In this document: piece after piece, positions 1 to 10,959 of the stretch | Layout: the number at the start of each line of letters is the position of its first letter | Position numbering within the stretch: the first letter of the stretch is position 1 | Source: Kingdonia uniflora | Lineage: Eukaryota; Streptophyta; Magnoliopsida; Ranunculales; Circaeasteraceae | Direction: 5' to 3' | NCBI GenBank assembly: GCA_014058105.1 | Contig: JACGCM010000006.1 | Span: forward strand, 372,001 to 436,000 | Length of the DNA: 64,000 nt | Program-made: the position numbers and the translations under genes | The notes under the pieces: generated by a model | Seen by the model: the letters and a program-made list of their open reading frames with translations, nothing else | What the model was told of the DNA's origin: nothing | Databases searched by the model: none

Positions 1-182
1 TTTTGGAATTTTGGGGCGAAGTTGGTTACATTAGATCAAAGTAGTACCTTCTACATATGATTTAATATTAAGATTTCCAGCAGATCACAGAGTCTACGAA
101 ATCAAAGGTAGCCAAGCAGTTGCACGTATGTGCGAGAATACCACTAACAACTTTTATACGATAAAACTCCTCAAAATATAGT
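1..182 (+). pseudogene. Copy A: C-terminal remnant of the retroviral-type aspartic protease region
   Basis: The window opens inside the protease-RT linker. Conceptual translation in shifting frames gives VYEIKGSQAVARMCENTT, which also occurs in copy D at about 57360-57420. The catalytic Asp lies upstream of the window. At least one frame change and one stop separate the fragments, so this is a relic. It is continuous with the RT relic that follows. Confidence 0.7.
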
Positions 183-310
183 AACTATAGCAGGAAACAC
201 CCCCCACATTCGAGCAGCATGATACTGAAATTGTCGAATCCATTGAATCCGATGGGCCTGAGCGTCACACCTTCATCGGCTCCAAGCTGTCATCCGATGA
301 GAAAGAAACT

Positions 311-1047
311 ATGATCCAGCTACTTAAGAAAAACGTCGACATCTTTGCCTGGACTTTCCAAGAAATGCCTGGCATTGATCCATCAATCGCATACCACAAA
401 CTGAACCTCCTTCCGAACAACAAAGCAGTCATACATAAATGTCAGAACTTATCTCCCCGCCTTTGCGAAGACATAAACGAAGAAATTGATAAACTCCTTC
501 GTGTAGGATTTATTCGCGAAGCAAAATACCCAAAATGGGTTTCTAACATTGTGGCAATCCCAAAGAAGAATAAGATGATCAGGGTTTGTGTTGACTTCAC
601 AGAACCCAACAAATTTATGCTGAAAGATACTTTTCCTCTCCTACTGATCCTACAATACCTCGATTTTGTTGCAGGGCACAAACTTTTTTCCTTGATGGAT
701 GCAGCCTCCAGCTGTAATCAAGTTCCACTCGCTGTAAAAGATTAAGGAAAAAGAACCATCATTACTGAAAGGGTCTCTACTATTACACGGTGATGCCTTT
801 CGGGTTAAAGAATGCAGGAGCTACTTACCAACGGCTTGTCACTAAAATGATCAAAGATCATCTAGGAAAAATCATGGAAGTCTACATCGATGATATGTTC
901 TGCAAGAACTTGATACAAGAAGATCATTCTAGCAACCTCCAAACCATCTTTGATATCCTTTGTACCTACCAAATAAAACTCAACCCTGAAAAATGCCAAT
1001 TTGGTGCCGCATCTGGTAAATTTCTAGGACACCTTGTCTGCAAAAGA
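311..1047 (+). pseudogene. Copy A: reverse transcriptase domain (Ty3/gypsy), frameshifted
   Basis: Reverse transcriptase copies element RNA into DNA in the cytoplasmic virus-like particle. The first segment (311-745) carries the family motifs DIFAWTFQEMPG, RVGFIREAKYPKWVSNIV and RVCVDFTEPNK. It ends at a TAA just after SSCNQVPLAVKD. The palm then resumes in another frame at 790 with MPFGLKNAGATYQRLV and the catalytic YIDD box at about 880-897. It continues to FLGHLVCKR. The YxDD motif is intact, but the frameshift near 745-790 and the stop at 1048-1050 prevent a full protein. Copies C and D carry the same domain; copy C has lost the second Asp of the box. Confidence 0.92.
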
Positions 1048-1055
1048 TGAATCGA

Positions 1056-1780
1056 AATCGATCTAGCACAAATCAAGGCACTCATCGCAATGCCATCTCC
1101 CCAAACAAAGAAAGATGTCTAAAAATTTATTGGCAAGATTGCAGGCAGCTCTTCACAGACTCATCTCCAAGTCATCTGATCGATGCAAACTTCTTTACCT
1201 CCATCGTAGAAATCCCACTACACTTTCTAAGAAACAACACACGGAGATTATTTTGACTCCTGATTGTGAGTTGACTTTCCAAGATCTTAAGCGATACTTG
1301 GGGCATCCTCCTATGATGAGTACTCTAGTTGATGGCAAAACGCTAATAATGTACTTATCCACAACTAATGACTTCATTAATTCTGTACTTATTCGAGAAG
1401 ATGAAGGAGTTGAAAAACTAATCTACTTCATTAGCAAAACTTTCATGCCCACTGAAAAAAGATATACAATAATAGAAAAATAACTACAAACACTTTGTCC
1501 ATACTTCCAAGCTCATCCCATCAAAATCATAACTAAGTATCCTCTCAAACTGGTACTTTCCAAAAAAGGAAAATCTCGTATGATTCAACAATGGTCGGTT
1601 TTCTAGGCGAGTATGACATCATCTTCGAGCCCCAAATATCTGTCAAGGGACAAGTAGTTGCTGATTTTTTGGTAAATTTTCCTGTCGAGGACCTCGATTG
1701 GGAAGAACTCGAAGAAATCATCATAAATAACTTAATTGCAGAACAAAATACATGGTACCAGATGGATATATTTTATAGAC
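1056..1780 (+). pseudogene. Copy A: RT-linked RNase H domain
   Basis: This is the RNase H that removes the RNA strand during reverse transcription. The visible core, in the frame of 1115-1483, includes PDCELTFQDLKRYLGH, GKTLIMYLSTTNDFINSVLIRED and LIYFISKTFMPTEKRY. These match the RNase H-like domain that follows RT in plant Ty3/gypsy polyproteins. The stop near 1482 is followed by a continuation (VGFLGEYDIIFEPQISVKGQVVADFL, read in short pieces) at 1591-1700, the usual C-terminal part before the second RNase H. Several in-frame stops make it non-functional. Confidence 0.85.
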
Positions 1781-2160
1781 TGATCAGCTGAACCACGTGG
1801 ATCAGGGATTGGCATCATCCTCGTAACACCCTCCAATCATCGCATCGAGAAAGCTATTAAACTAAACTTTTATGCTTCAAACAATGAGACTTAATATGAA
1901 GGTATCCTCCATGGACTCGATCTCGCACTCACACTTGAAGTAAAATAAATAGCAGTTTGCGTCAATTTTTTACTCCTTGCCAATCATTACAACAAAACAT
2001 TCTGCACATCAGGAAAAATTGTTGATTATGCAGCCCTGGTCGAAGAAAAAATGAGCAAATTCAAACAAGCATCGATCTCTTACTTACCTCGACAAGAAAA
2101 TCACCATGCCGACGCATTATCTTATATCGCAACCATTTTTAGGAGACAGTGAAAAAAGAT
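1781..2160 (+). pseudogene. Copy A: second (archaeal-like) RNase H domain of Tat elements
   Basis: After the RT-linked RNase H a second RNase H-like fold follows, a hallmark of the Tat lineage. Degenerate translation shows HREKAIKLNFYASNNET then a stop, then YEGILHGLDLALTLEVK, and later HHADALSYIATIF. Copy D has the cleaner version with FTDGSAG and NNEAEYEAILHGL. The Asp, Glu and Asp catalytic positions can be followed in copy D; in copy A the region is broken by stops and the TDG motif is lost. Confidence 0.75.
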
Positions 2161-2289
2161 CTTTAGATATCAAAGTCATCGAGCATTCAAGTTTTAATAT
2201 ACAACCAATAATGCAAATCACTGTTACAGAAGATGAAGACGTCGAAGACAGGAGAAAACCCTTCTAAGCATACCTCAACTCCAATATCC

Positions 2290-3110
2290 TCCCGACTAAC
2301 AAAGAGGACGCCCGATCACTTTTGGCAAAATTTCAAAGATTCACAGTTCAAGATAAATCCTATATCATATCACCGGAAGGGGGCCCCTTTTTGAATGCAT
2401 CTCCCAAAAACAAGCTCAAATCAAAATTAAAGAACTTCACGAGGGTATCTGCGGAGCCCATGTTTTGGGAAGATCATTAGCTCAATGGGTGTTCACAAAA
2501 GGAATATACTAACCAAAGATGAGACAAGGCTATGATGACTTTATTCGACAATGTTACAAATGCCAAATCCATGCTCAAGACATCAAAAGCCAAGCACTCG
2601 ACTTACACATTAGCAATATCCTCTAGCCATTCAAACGATGGGGAATCGACATTATCAGAGCTTTCCACCCCATATTAGGAAAACGAATATTCATCCTTGA
2701 AGCCACTTACTATTTCACAAAATGGGTCGAAACAGTTCCTCTATGTCACACCGATAAAAATGAAGTAATCAAGTTCCTTTCGGAGCAGATAATCATCAGA
2801 TTTGGCTACCCACAAATAATACGATTTGGCAACGGTAAGTGATTCATCAGCAGTAAAGTCCTCAATTTCCTCCACAAGTAAAAAATTTAACTCTCCACTT
2901 CAACACCATACTACCCTCAAGGCAACGGAATGGCTGAAGCCATCAATAAGAGCATTAAGTAAGGCCTTCGCAAATGCCTCGACGAATCCAAGATAGTACT
3001 CAGCCTAAGAATTCCAGAAACTTATCTGAAACTGGGAAGGGCCATACATTGTCAGTTAAAAAACAGATATTGGGACTTTCTGGCTAATGCCTGGAGACGA
3101 AATCCAGCTT
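2290..3110 (+). pseudogene. Copy A: integrase (H2C2 zinc finger and catalytic core), decayed
   Basis: Integrase inserts the cDNA into the genome. The fragment begins with the linker FQRFTVQDKS and the His-His-Cys-Cys finger region (HEGISAEPMFWED-like in shifted frames, then QCYKCQIHAQDIKS). The catalytic core follows at about 2640-3000: WGIDIIRAFHP, FTKWVETVPLCHTD and [13 protein letters not shown], which are the first-Asp, TKW and Glu regions of the DDE fold. The second Asp region reads IIRFGNGK, so that Asp is lost. Stops occur throughout. Pol ends at about 3110 before a non-coding spacer. Confidence 0.82.
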
Positions 3111-3892
3111 AAATATCCATGGAACACAGTCCAACTGAAAATGTTTTACAGATAACAACTGTAACAATTATCATCGATTCAAATAAGCAATCTTTACTTT
3201 TACTTACATTTTTTCTATCTTTGCTTGATCTCAATCCATACTTAATACATATGCATCAAACAATCAAGCATCCTTATTATCTTAACTTGATCTCGATCCA
3301 TACTTGATAAGTATGCTTCAGACAAGCAATCATCGCTACTATCTTTACATTCATCCTTATTTGGTCTCGATCCATACTACTAAGTATTCATCAATTACCA
3401 TCATCTTTACTATCTTTACTTAGTCTTGAACCATACTTGATAAATATGCATGAATACTACACATCCCATCCTTCGACAAACAATATCCTATTACAGGATA
3501 ATTGTTTACACTATTTACTTATTGAACAAATCATGTCATGTTCATTAACATGATTCCATCAAACCCAGATATCCTATTGAGGATTAACATCTGGCAATCT
3601 GTAGAAACTACTTGCCATTACATGACCATCTTTCCATACAAAAAATAGTTGCTTCGAGCAACACTCTTCTACTATCTACATTCACATGTCACAATATCAT
3701 TCTTATCGAATATCACCACTTAGCATAAATTTTACAAAGAAAAAAATATATCCATGCACCAAAAAAAATTCAAACTTCTTTAACAAACAAGCACATCAGC
3801 ATTCAAAACCCACATAAGTTAAAAATTGTTTTGATCCCATCGACCATTTTTACATCACTTCTCACAAACAATTACTGTTTACAGTACTTAAT
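3111..3892. other. Copy A: non-coding spacer between pol and the antisense ORF3 end
   Basis: AT-rich sequence with no supported coding region in either direction. It separates the 3' end of sense pol from the 3' end of the convergent antisense ORF3. The equivalent stretch of copy C is 33180-33704, which shares motifs such as the mirror-image GATCC/ATACTTAATAGT segments. A termination region for both convergent transcripts is expected here, but I see no decisive signal. Confidence 0.6.
3224..3455 (+). repeat. Four degenerate tandem repeats of about 62-72 bp
   Basis: A unit built around TTGATCTCGATCCATACTTG recurs at about 3225, 3287, 3359 and 3419, each followed by a TATGCAT/ATTCAT stretch and CAATCATC-type sequence. 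The equivalent spacer of copy C (about 33600-33680, opposite strand) shows only about one unit. The array therefore seems to have expanded in copy A, or to vary between family members. Confidence 0.6.
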
Positions 3893-4764
3893 TTAAACTA
3901 CAGGAGAAGACACCACGTCATCAAACTTTGGTAAGTTAGGAGCAAACACATCTAACAATTCTTCTGGAAGCAAACCATCAGCTTCCATCATCACCAAATC
4001 ATCGACAACTTCCATCCCAAAAGAAACTTCAGACATTTCCAAAACATCGTTGTCCATATCTGAATCCTCGAAGACGGTACCCCCAGCACTGGCCAACCCC
4101 TTGTAGTAATCCTTCCTCAGCTCCAACACCTCGAATTACTGTACATAGTTGGCCCTCACCTTCTTACTAGCATCAAAATTATCCAATATCAGCTGAGCCC
4201 TAACCTCCTCCCAAATCTTACCATGCTCCTACTCCAATACATTTCGAGCATCAGCAACATACTCCCGCACATCCTTCTTAAAGTTGCATCTCAATAATGT
4301 CAATGCCTCTTCCTTATCCTTTGCCAACTCTGCCCAAACCTCCTCGATCTTTTATCTGAAACTTTTTTTGCGTCTTAAAAGGCAAGATCCCTCGCTTTCC
4401 CAGCTTCTAGCTTGTACTTATTTAATGTAACATTCAACCCCCTCTTTTCTTCGATCAGATCTTCTTCTTCCCTAGTCAGATCTTTCTCGATGTTCTTGTA
4501 TGCCAAAACCTAATTTGTAAGATCGTTATTACCAACAATGTGACCTTTGGCCTCTGTCAATAACTTTTTGATCAGTATTACATTTATAAATTGAGTGTTC
4601 GAATGACATACCATATTTTTTAATCGAAGCAAAGCAGATAAATTTCTCACCTTTGACATGTTACGATGACCCTCACTAAGAAAAGTTATCAAACTCTCAG
4701 CCCCAACCAAACAATCAATGACCTCTACCTCCAGCACATCCGTACCAGTAACATATACCTCCAT
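3893..4764 (-). pseudogene. Copy A: 3' half of antisense ORF3 (coiled-coil part), cut by the Tekay insertion
   Basis: Minus-strand reading gives [23 protein letters not shown], then [14 protein letters not shown] and [14 protein letters not shown] (4770-4510). A broken charged coiled-coil stretch follows, then LRKDYYKGLASAGGTVFEDS to the stop at 3893. Copy C at 32309-33179 on its opposite strand encodes the same series ([51 protein letters not shown]). The N-terminal half lies beyond the Tekay element at 14751-16188. Function is unknown; see the upstream part for the possible family. Confidence 0.75.
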
Positions 4765-7340
4765 TGCCACACCTCAAAGTCCAATCATCGGTAACTTAAA
4801 CAATCACTAGATTCGAAGCTGTACAGGTCGGGGAATCCAAAGATTTTACCCCACAAATAGCAATGCCGTAGACAAATTCTAGCTCGGCTATTCACTTATA
4901 GCAATAATCATCAGAGTAAAGAAAGAATAATAACAACATATCGGAAGCGAAAGACATACGCACATATCTGACAGAAATATATACAATGTCCAGAATAAAG
5001 TACAACGACATATGCAGAGATCACATACAAGAAATTCTAAACTAAAGAAGATCTGCAGCGGCAAAAATATAGGCTCCAATCTAGCTGAACCTCGCTGCAA
5101 TCCAAGTTACTCAACCACTGAAATGGTTAAAATTACGAAAGTGAGCAAACCACGGCTCACTAAAACCCAACAAAGAAAAATAACCTACTAATAAGATAAG
5201 TACAGAAGAAGAGAGAAAAGTGCACGAGATAGAGTAATAGATAAGGAGATATTGAATAATAGCTAGGTAACTGTAATCCAGGTAAAGAGTTACATGACAA
5301 GAGGAATATATGTATGAAGTGATGATGACATGACATGCAAAGATGAGCAGGGATATTCCCATAAATATCCCTTAATACAGAATGATTTAATGTTTTAAAT
5401 GTGTTAGCAATCAAAAAATAATATTGGTTGATCAACCGCTAACATGATTACTTAAAGAGATTTGCTAAGGGGATACACAGGCACGATTTCTTGTCTAGCT
5501 CGACCAAGTTAAGGATATTTCTCACTTGATCAGAGTGTTCTGGGCTTTCCGACCCACGGAGCCTATCATCCGAACTCTATTTAGTATTCCAGGGAATTAC
5601 AACCTCAACGGGGACTAAGTTCGCACCATTCTGACTCTGTCTCATACCATCCCACACTCCCAAATGGGTGATCAGGTATAATAATGCCAGTGCCAACTCT
5701 CACCTACTATTTTAACCCGATTAAGGACATCCTAGAACCTCTCGGGGGTTAACCAGTGCGGAGTTCTTTTGTGTATCCAATCTCAATAAGTTAGAAGGTT
5801 TAAAAGGTGTGACAAATCCCGAAGGTCAAAATATAATAGCCGTAAACCCGACAACAAATCATTGGATAACCACCTGCCTCAGAGTGTGGCAATAATCCTA
5901 AACACAGATGGACTATGACTTTACCGTCATAACATCCAAAACTCATCAGTCTCTCAAGACTGGAACCCAGTGCATAAACAAACCATCAAAACAATGTACA
6001 AATAGCTTCTAACCAAGCTTAACGACCAACACATACAAAAACCCAAGTCACAAAAATAACTAGCAGGTTTAATAACTACACAGGAGAATATATATATATA
6101 GGCTATACTATAGTTAATTAACATACACAACTCTAACACAGAGTAATCACTCTAAACAACACTAATCAACTAGTAGAAGGAATTTAGGAATGAAGGGAAC
6201 TCGCCTAAAAATAATCCAAGTCCGGTAGAAAACCAACTCGGAATACTGGACCTAGAACCGACGACGAGGCAATCGGAACAACGAACAAGCTAACACAACC
6301 AATAACAACAACAAACAAACAATCAATTTAAGAAATGACAACAAAACCCAAACCCTATAAATCAAACCCAACGTCGAATCGAGCGAAAGGAACGGAAAAG
6401 AATCAGGAATTACTCACTAAGGATAGGAGTGAAGGTTGAGACAAAGTTGGCGAAGAATCCGCGAGTGATGGGGAAGTTTGGATCAAAAGTGTGGAGTAGA
6501 GGGGAGTCGGTTAGGGAGAGGAGATAGAGAGAGAGTGAGTTTGAGTGGAGAGTGGAAGTGAGGAAAAGTGAACATTAAACCCAACTGGTGATCGAAACGC
6601 GCCTCTGTTCAAATAAGAATTATTCCTATTCGAACAGAGAGAATATTCCTATTCGGATAGAGAGATGGCTTGTTCGAATAGAAAAGGTCAGCGATGAAAA
6701 CTCAACTGCACAAGGAAGGACTTATTCGAATAGAGAAATATCCTATCCAAATAAAACAGTTGAGGGGAAAAACAACTGATCTAAGAATGATCTTATTCGA
6801 ACTGAGGGAAGTCCTATTTGAGCAGAGAAAGTCCTGTTCGAACAGAGGGAAATCCTATTCGAATAAAGTAACTCAGGGAAAAATACAACTGTACCAAGAA
6901 GGATCCTATTCGAATAGAGAAGGTCTTGTTCGAATAGAAAAGGTCAGTTCAGAAAAAGACCCCAGAAATCCTATTAAGGACACACCCCGGAAACGCCCGC
7001 TACGCCTCCACCTCAAGCAACGTCAAAACACCCAAAAGCATCACGACCCCCAAGCCACACTAACAACAACCACACAACAACCAAAAACAACCCAACTAGG
7101 GGTTCCCATAAATCACAATACCGTCATATCGCCTAAAACCACAGGAACACCGAAAAGGAATCAAATGGACAAAACCTGCCGAAATGAATAATGGATGCAC
7201 AAAGGATGAAGGAGTAGATGCGGAAAATGTATGCGGACTTAACGTGAATGAATAATATGCAGATACGATAAAGAATAGGAATATATACGGAATTGGAATA
7301 TATACGACTAAATAAAATAAATAAATTATGGGTCATTACA
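4765..7340 (-). repeat. Tekay element, 3' LTR (2576 bp)
   Basis: On the minus strand it starts TGTAATGACCC and ends GGTGTGGCA. It pairs with 12205-14750 over its whole length. The interior side is adjacent to a purine tract on the minus strand, which makes this the 3' LTR. It contains the TTCGAA-centred repeat cluster at 6590-6960. Confidence 0.93.
6590..6960. repeat. Cluster of short TTCGAA-centred palindromic repeats inside the LTR
   Basis: About 20 copies of a 9-12 bp motif related to CTATTCGAATAGAG or CTGTTCGAACAGAG are spaced 15-40 bp apart. Each core is self-complementary. The same cluster occurs in the other LTR at about 14035-14360. Its position, upstream of where the element's transcription would start or within the leader, suggests a protein-binding array or RNA-structure role, but this is inference. 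Confidence 0.7.
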
Positions 7341-7362
7341 ATCTACCCCCCTAAAAAGAAAT
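7341..7362 (-). promoter_or_regulatory. Polypurine tract of the Tekay element
   Basis: On the minus strand the bases just before the 3' LTR read TTTTTAGGGGGGTAGAT, followed by TGTAATG of the LTR. A G-rich tract at this position primes plus-strand DNA synthesis. It fixes the element's orientation together with the PBS at 12188-12200. Confidence 0.8.
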
Positions 7363-7388
7363 TTCCTCCTCAAAATTAAATGCATACC

Positions 7389-8640
7389 TCAGCCTGAGAA
7401 TAAATGTGGATAGTGCCTCCTCACATTGGCCTCCAACTCCCAGGTAGCCTCCTCTTGTCCATGGTGACTCCACTGGACTTTCACAAATGGAATAACCTTG
7501 CTGCGAAGAACCCTTTCCTCGTGATCCAAAATATACTCCGGATGATCAATATACGAGGCATCACCCTGGACCTCTATCGGTTTCCAATTAATCACGTGAG
7601 CAGAATCCTGCTCATACTTCCTCAGCATAGAAACGTGGAAGAAGCTGTGAACTCTGCTCAGCTGCGTTGGCAACGCCAAACGGTATGCTAGCTCTCCAAC
7701 TCTGTCTAGAATCTCAATCGGGCCAATATATCTCGGGGTTAGTTTCCCTTTCTTGCTGAAACGTATCACTCCCTTCATCGGTGAAACCTTTAATTAAACA
7801 TGATCCCCGATTTGAAACTCTAACGATCTCCTGCGAATGTCAGCGTAACTCCTTTGTCGGCTCTGTGCTATACGTAACCGATCCCTGATGGTAGTAACTA
7901 CCTCAGTAGTCTCCCGAACTAAGTCTGGTCCCAGTAAGCTCTGCTCACCAACCTCTGCTAAACTCAAAGGTGATCTGCACGGTCAACCATATAAAGCCTC
8001 GTACGGTGCCATCCCGATGCTCGACTGAAAGCTGTTGTGGTACGCGAACTTAGCCCGATGAAAATACTCATCCCAGCTGCCCTTGAAGTCCAAAACATAA
8101 GCTCGAAGCATATCCTCAATAATTTGGTTCACTCGATCTATCTGACCGTCGGTCTGAGTGTGAAATGCTGTACTGAAATCCAGTCTAGTATCCATAGCTC
8201 GCTGAAAACTTTGCCAAAATTTGCTAATAAATTTGGCATCTCTGTCTGACACTATTGATACTGGAACCCCGTGTAACTGAATAATCTACCTCACGTAGAT
8301 TCTGCTCAACTCATCGACTGTAAACGTCGTGTGAACCAGAATAAAATGCACCGATTTGGTTAGTCGGTCCACAATCACCCAAATAGATTCATGCTACTTC
8401 TTCGTTCGCGGTAATCCCGAAATGAAACCCATCGTGACGTGCTCCCATTTTCACTCTGGGATAGGTAAAGGTTTTAGTTGTCCTGCCAATTTCTGATGCT
8501 CGGCCTTCACCTCCTGGCAAGTTAGACATTTAGAAGCAAATGCAGCTATCTCTCATTTCAAATTGTCCTACCAAAAATGTCTCTTCAGGTCCTGATACAT
8601 CTTCGTACTGCCTAAATGAATAGTGTATCTCGAACCATGA
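7389..8640 (-). pseudogene. Tekay integrase with C-terminal chromodomain, nearly intact
   Basis: From the 5' side the minus strand shows the H2C2 finger (HLGSTKMYQDLKRHFW, then CLTCQ) at about 8620-8510. The DDE core follows with VDRLTKSVHF, SDRDAKFISKFW and FHTQTDGQIDRVNQIIEDML, so both Asp regions and the Glu region are visible. Next come the GPY/F-like module (RYIGPIEILDRVGELAYRL) and a chromodomain (YILDHEERVLRSKVIPF, then VQWSHHGQEEATWE) ending at about 7389. Chromodomains of chromovirus integrases direct insertion to heterochromatin. A few stops (near 8540, 8390, 8285, 7980 and 7795) break the frame. GPI replaces the usual GPF/GPY. Confidence 0.92.
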
Positions 8641-8729
8641 GCCTCACTCAAAACCTCGCGTTTCAGTACCTCGGAATCTGGCATGCATAATCTACCCCTG
8701 TATCTGATGCTGCCATCTGAACTAACTGT

Positions 8730-9430
8730 CTAATCAGGTCTGGTGTCGTCTGAAGCCCAAGACTGTAATTTATCGTCCTGCGGTTGCACCTCTGTAATCC
8801 AAGAAATCAAAGATGGCTGAACTCTTAGATTTACAATAAGACCACCCCCAGTCTGTGAACTCAAAATCAACCCGAACTCCGCAATGTCGCTCAGCATCGT
8901 CCACTCACGAATCATCAGACATGCAAGTAATCCTCTAGGTAAACGGCTCAAAGCGTCGGCCACCACGTTCGCCTTCCTTGGGTGATACTGCCAATCTACA
9001 TCGTAGTCCTTCAGAAACTCCATCCACCAGCGTTATCTCATGTTCAGCTCCTTCTAAGAGAAAAGATACTGCAAACTCTTGTGATCAGAAAAGAACTCAA
9101 ACCTCTCCCCGTATAAGTAGTGTCTCCGGATCGTCAGCGCATAGACCACTGTTGCCAACTCGAGGTCATGAGTAGGATAATTCCTCTCATGTACTTAAAC
9201 TGTCTCGAAGCGTAAGCTACCACCTTACCCTCCTATATCAAAATGCAACCAAATCCACTGAGCGAAGCGTCGCTGTATACTCTGTATTCCTGCCCATTGG
9301 ACGGAACAATCAAAACTGGATCGGTAGTCAATCTGTTCTTCAACTCGGCAAAAGCTGAAGTACATCTGTCATCCCAAACAAATTGTACGTCCTTCTGTGT
9401 CAAATGGGTCAAAGGAGCTGCAATCCGCAA
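8730..9430 (-). pseudogene. Tekay RNase H domain
   Basis: The minus strand reads AAPLTHLTQKDVQFVWDD, then VYSDASLSGFGCILI (first catalytic Asp region) at 9430-9233. Broken frames follow, and [20 protein letters not shown] then [10 protein letters not shown] at 9023-8930. DASxxGxG and [11 protein letters not shown] are hallmark RNase H ends of plant chromoviruses. Frameshifts and stops near 9035-9200 inactivate it. Confidence 0.88.
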
Positions 9431-10345
9431 AAAGCCCTCAATAAATCTACGATAGTAACCTGTTAAACCCAGAAAACTGTGAATCTATGTAACGCTCGTC
9501 AGCTGTGCCCAATCTGCGACTGCTGCAACCTTGGAAGGATCTACTGGAATTCTATACTTAGATACCACGTGTCCTAGGAATTTCACCTCCTTCTACCAAA
9601 ACTCACACTTTTCAAGCTTCGCAAATAATGCGTTCTCCCGTAAAGTCTATAAAGCGATCCTCAAATGTCCCTCGTGCTCTGCCTCGGTCCTCGAATATAT
9701 CAAAATGTCGTCGACAAAAACAATGACAAACCGGTCATGAAAAGGGCTGAAAACACAGTTCATTAAATCCATAAAAGCCGCGGGCGCGTTCGTCAAACCG
9801 AATGGCATTACCCGAAACTCATAGTGTCTATAACGAGTCCGATAGGCTGTCTTCGAAACATCAGCTGCCCTGATCCTCAGCCGGTGGTAACCCAATCTGA
9901 GATCAATCTTCAAAAAGAATTGCGCTCCTCGAAGCTGGTCGAGCAAGTCTTCGATCCCCGGCAACGGGTATTTGTTCTTGATTGTGACTTTGTTCAACTC
10001 GCGGTAGTCAATACACAAACGCATCGAACCATCTTTCTTCTTTATGAACAAAATAGGAGGTCCCCACGACGAAGTACTCGGTTGAATAAATCCCTGATTC
10101 ATCAACTCATAAATCTGATCCTTCAGCTCTTTCAGCTCAACAGGTGCCATACGGTACGGTACCTTCGAAATTGGTACTTTACCAGGAACAAGATCTATGC
10201 CAAAATTAATCTCTCTCATCGGAGGTAACCCGAGAATTTGATGGAAAACGTCCGAATAATCGCAAACCATCGGAATCGAGCTAACGTCCACTTCTGAGGA
10301 CTCTAACTCTAAGAAAGCTAATAAGCTGACCCCTGACTGCACAGG
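9431..10345 (-). pseudogene. Tekay reverse transcriptase
   Basis: The 231-residue stretch 10342-9647 is open. It contains [91 protein letters not shown] and the catalytic box FVDDILIYS. This is a complete fingers-palm core. The thumb and connection continue to 9431 across a few stops. It is among the best preserved coding parts of the window. The active-site Asp pair of FVDD is intact. Confidence 0.94.
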
Positions 10346-10518
10346 TTTCGAACTGGAAAATACAAATCACCTCTCACCGGGAATACTAAAGGTAGCCGTC
10401 TTCTCGAAGAAGTCTAAGGTGACTCGATGTATCGACAACCAATCCATGCCTAGGATGATGTCAAACTCTTGCATCTGTAATACCAATAGGTCTGCTGATA
10501 GGACTTGACCACAAACAA

Positions 10519-10758
10519 CTATCGGGAAACTCTACATATACGAGAGATAGACACCAAGGAATCAAATGGAGTACCCATGGAAACCTCATCCATCAATAAA
10601 GAAGACTCAAAGCCAATAATGTAGGGAAATGCAGATCCTATGAATGAATGTGATGCACCAGAATCGAAAAGGACACGAGCGAGTGAATAAGAAATATGGA
10701 TTGTACCTTCCACCGCAAGTGGAGCGGTCCGAGCATCTCGCCTCCCGACTGCAAACAC
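10519..10758 (-). pseudogene. Tekay aspartic protease domain
   Basis: The minus strand encodes LAVEGTIHISYSLARVLFDS and then GASHSFIGSAF, with the catalytic DSGAS motif of retroviral-type aspartic proteases. The protease would cut the polyprotein inside particles. It lies between the gag zinc knuckle and RT as expected. The open stretch stops at 10519, and short broken segments join it to RT. Confidence 0.88.
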
Positions 10759-10959
10759 TATTCTCTGCCCACGGCCCTGAACCTGGCCATGCTGCTATCC
10801 CGGATGTTGCGGTCTCTAAACACCCTGAGGTCCTGAATCTAACTGTCTGCTCTGAGGTCCCTAGAGCGGTCTCTGCGGAAACAGTTGAATCAGCTGAAGA
10901 GGTCTCGGCTGATATCCCATGGGACCCTGAAACTGTCTCGCTGTCTGTGGAAATCTGAC

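Noticed and set aside
4888..5435. Hydrophobic minus-strand open frames in the Tekay LTRs (repeated at 12328-12875)
   Set aside because: They lie entirely within LTR sequence, lack conserved starts or domains, and reflect low-complexity AT-rich LTR DNA; presence in both copies is due to LTR duplication.
9824..10958. + strand open frames opposite Tekay RT and protease
   Set aside because: They overlap clearly recognisable minus-strand RT and protease and show no domain; reverse-complement shadows.
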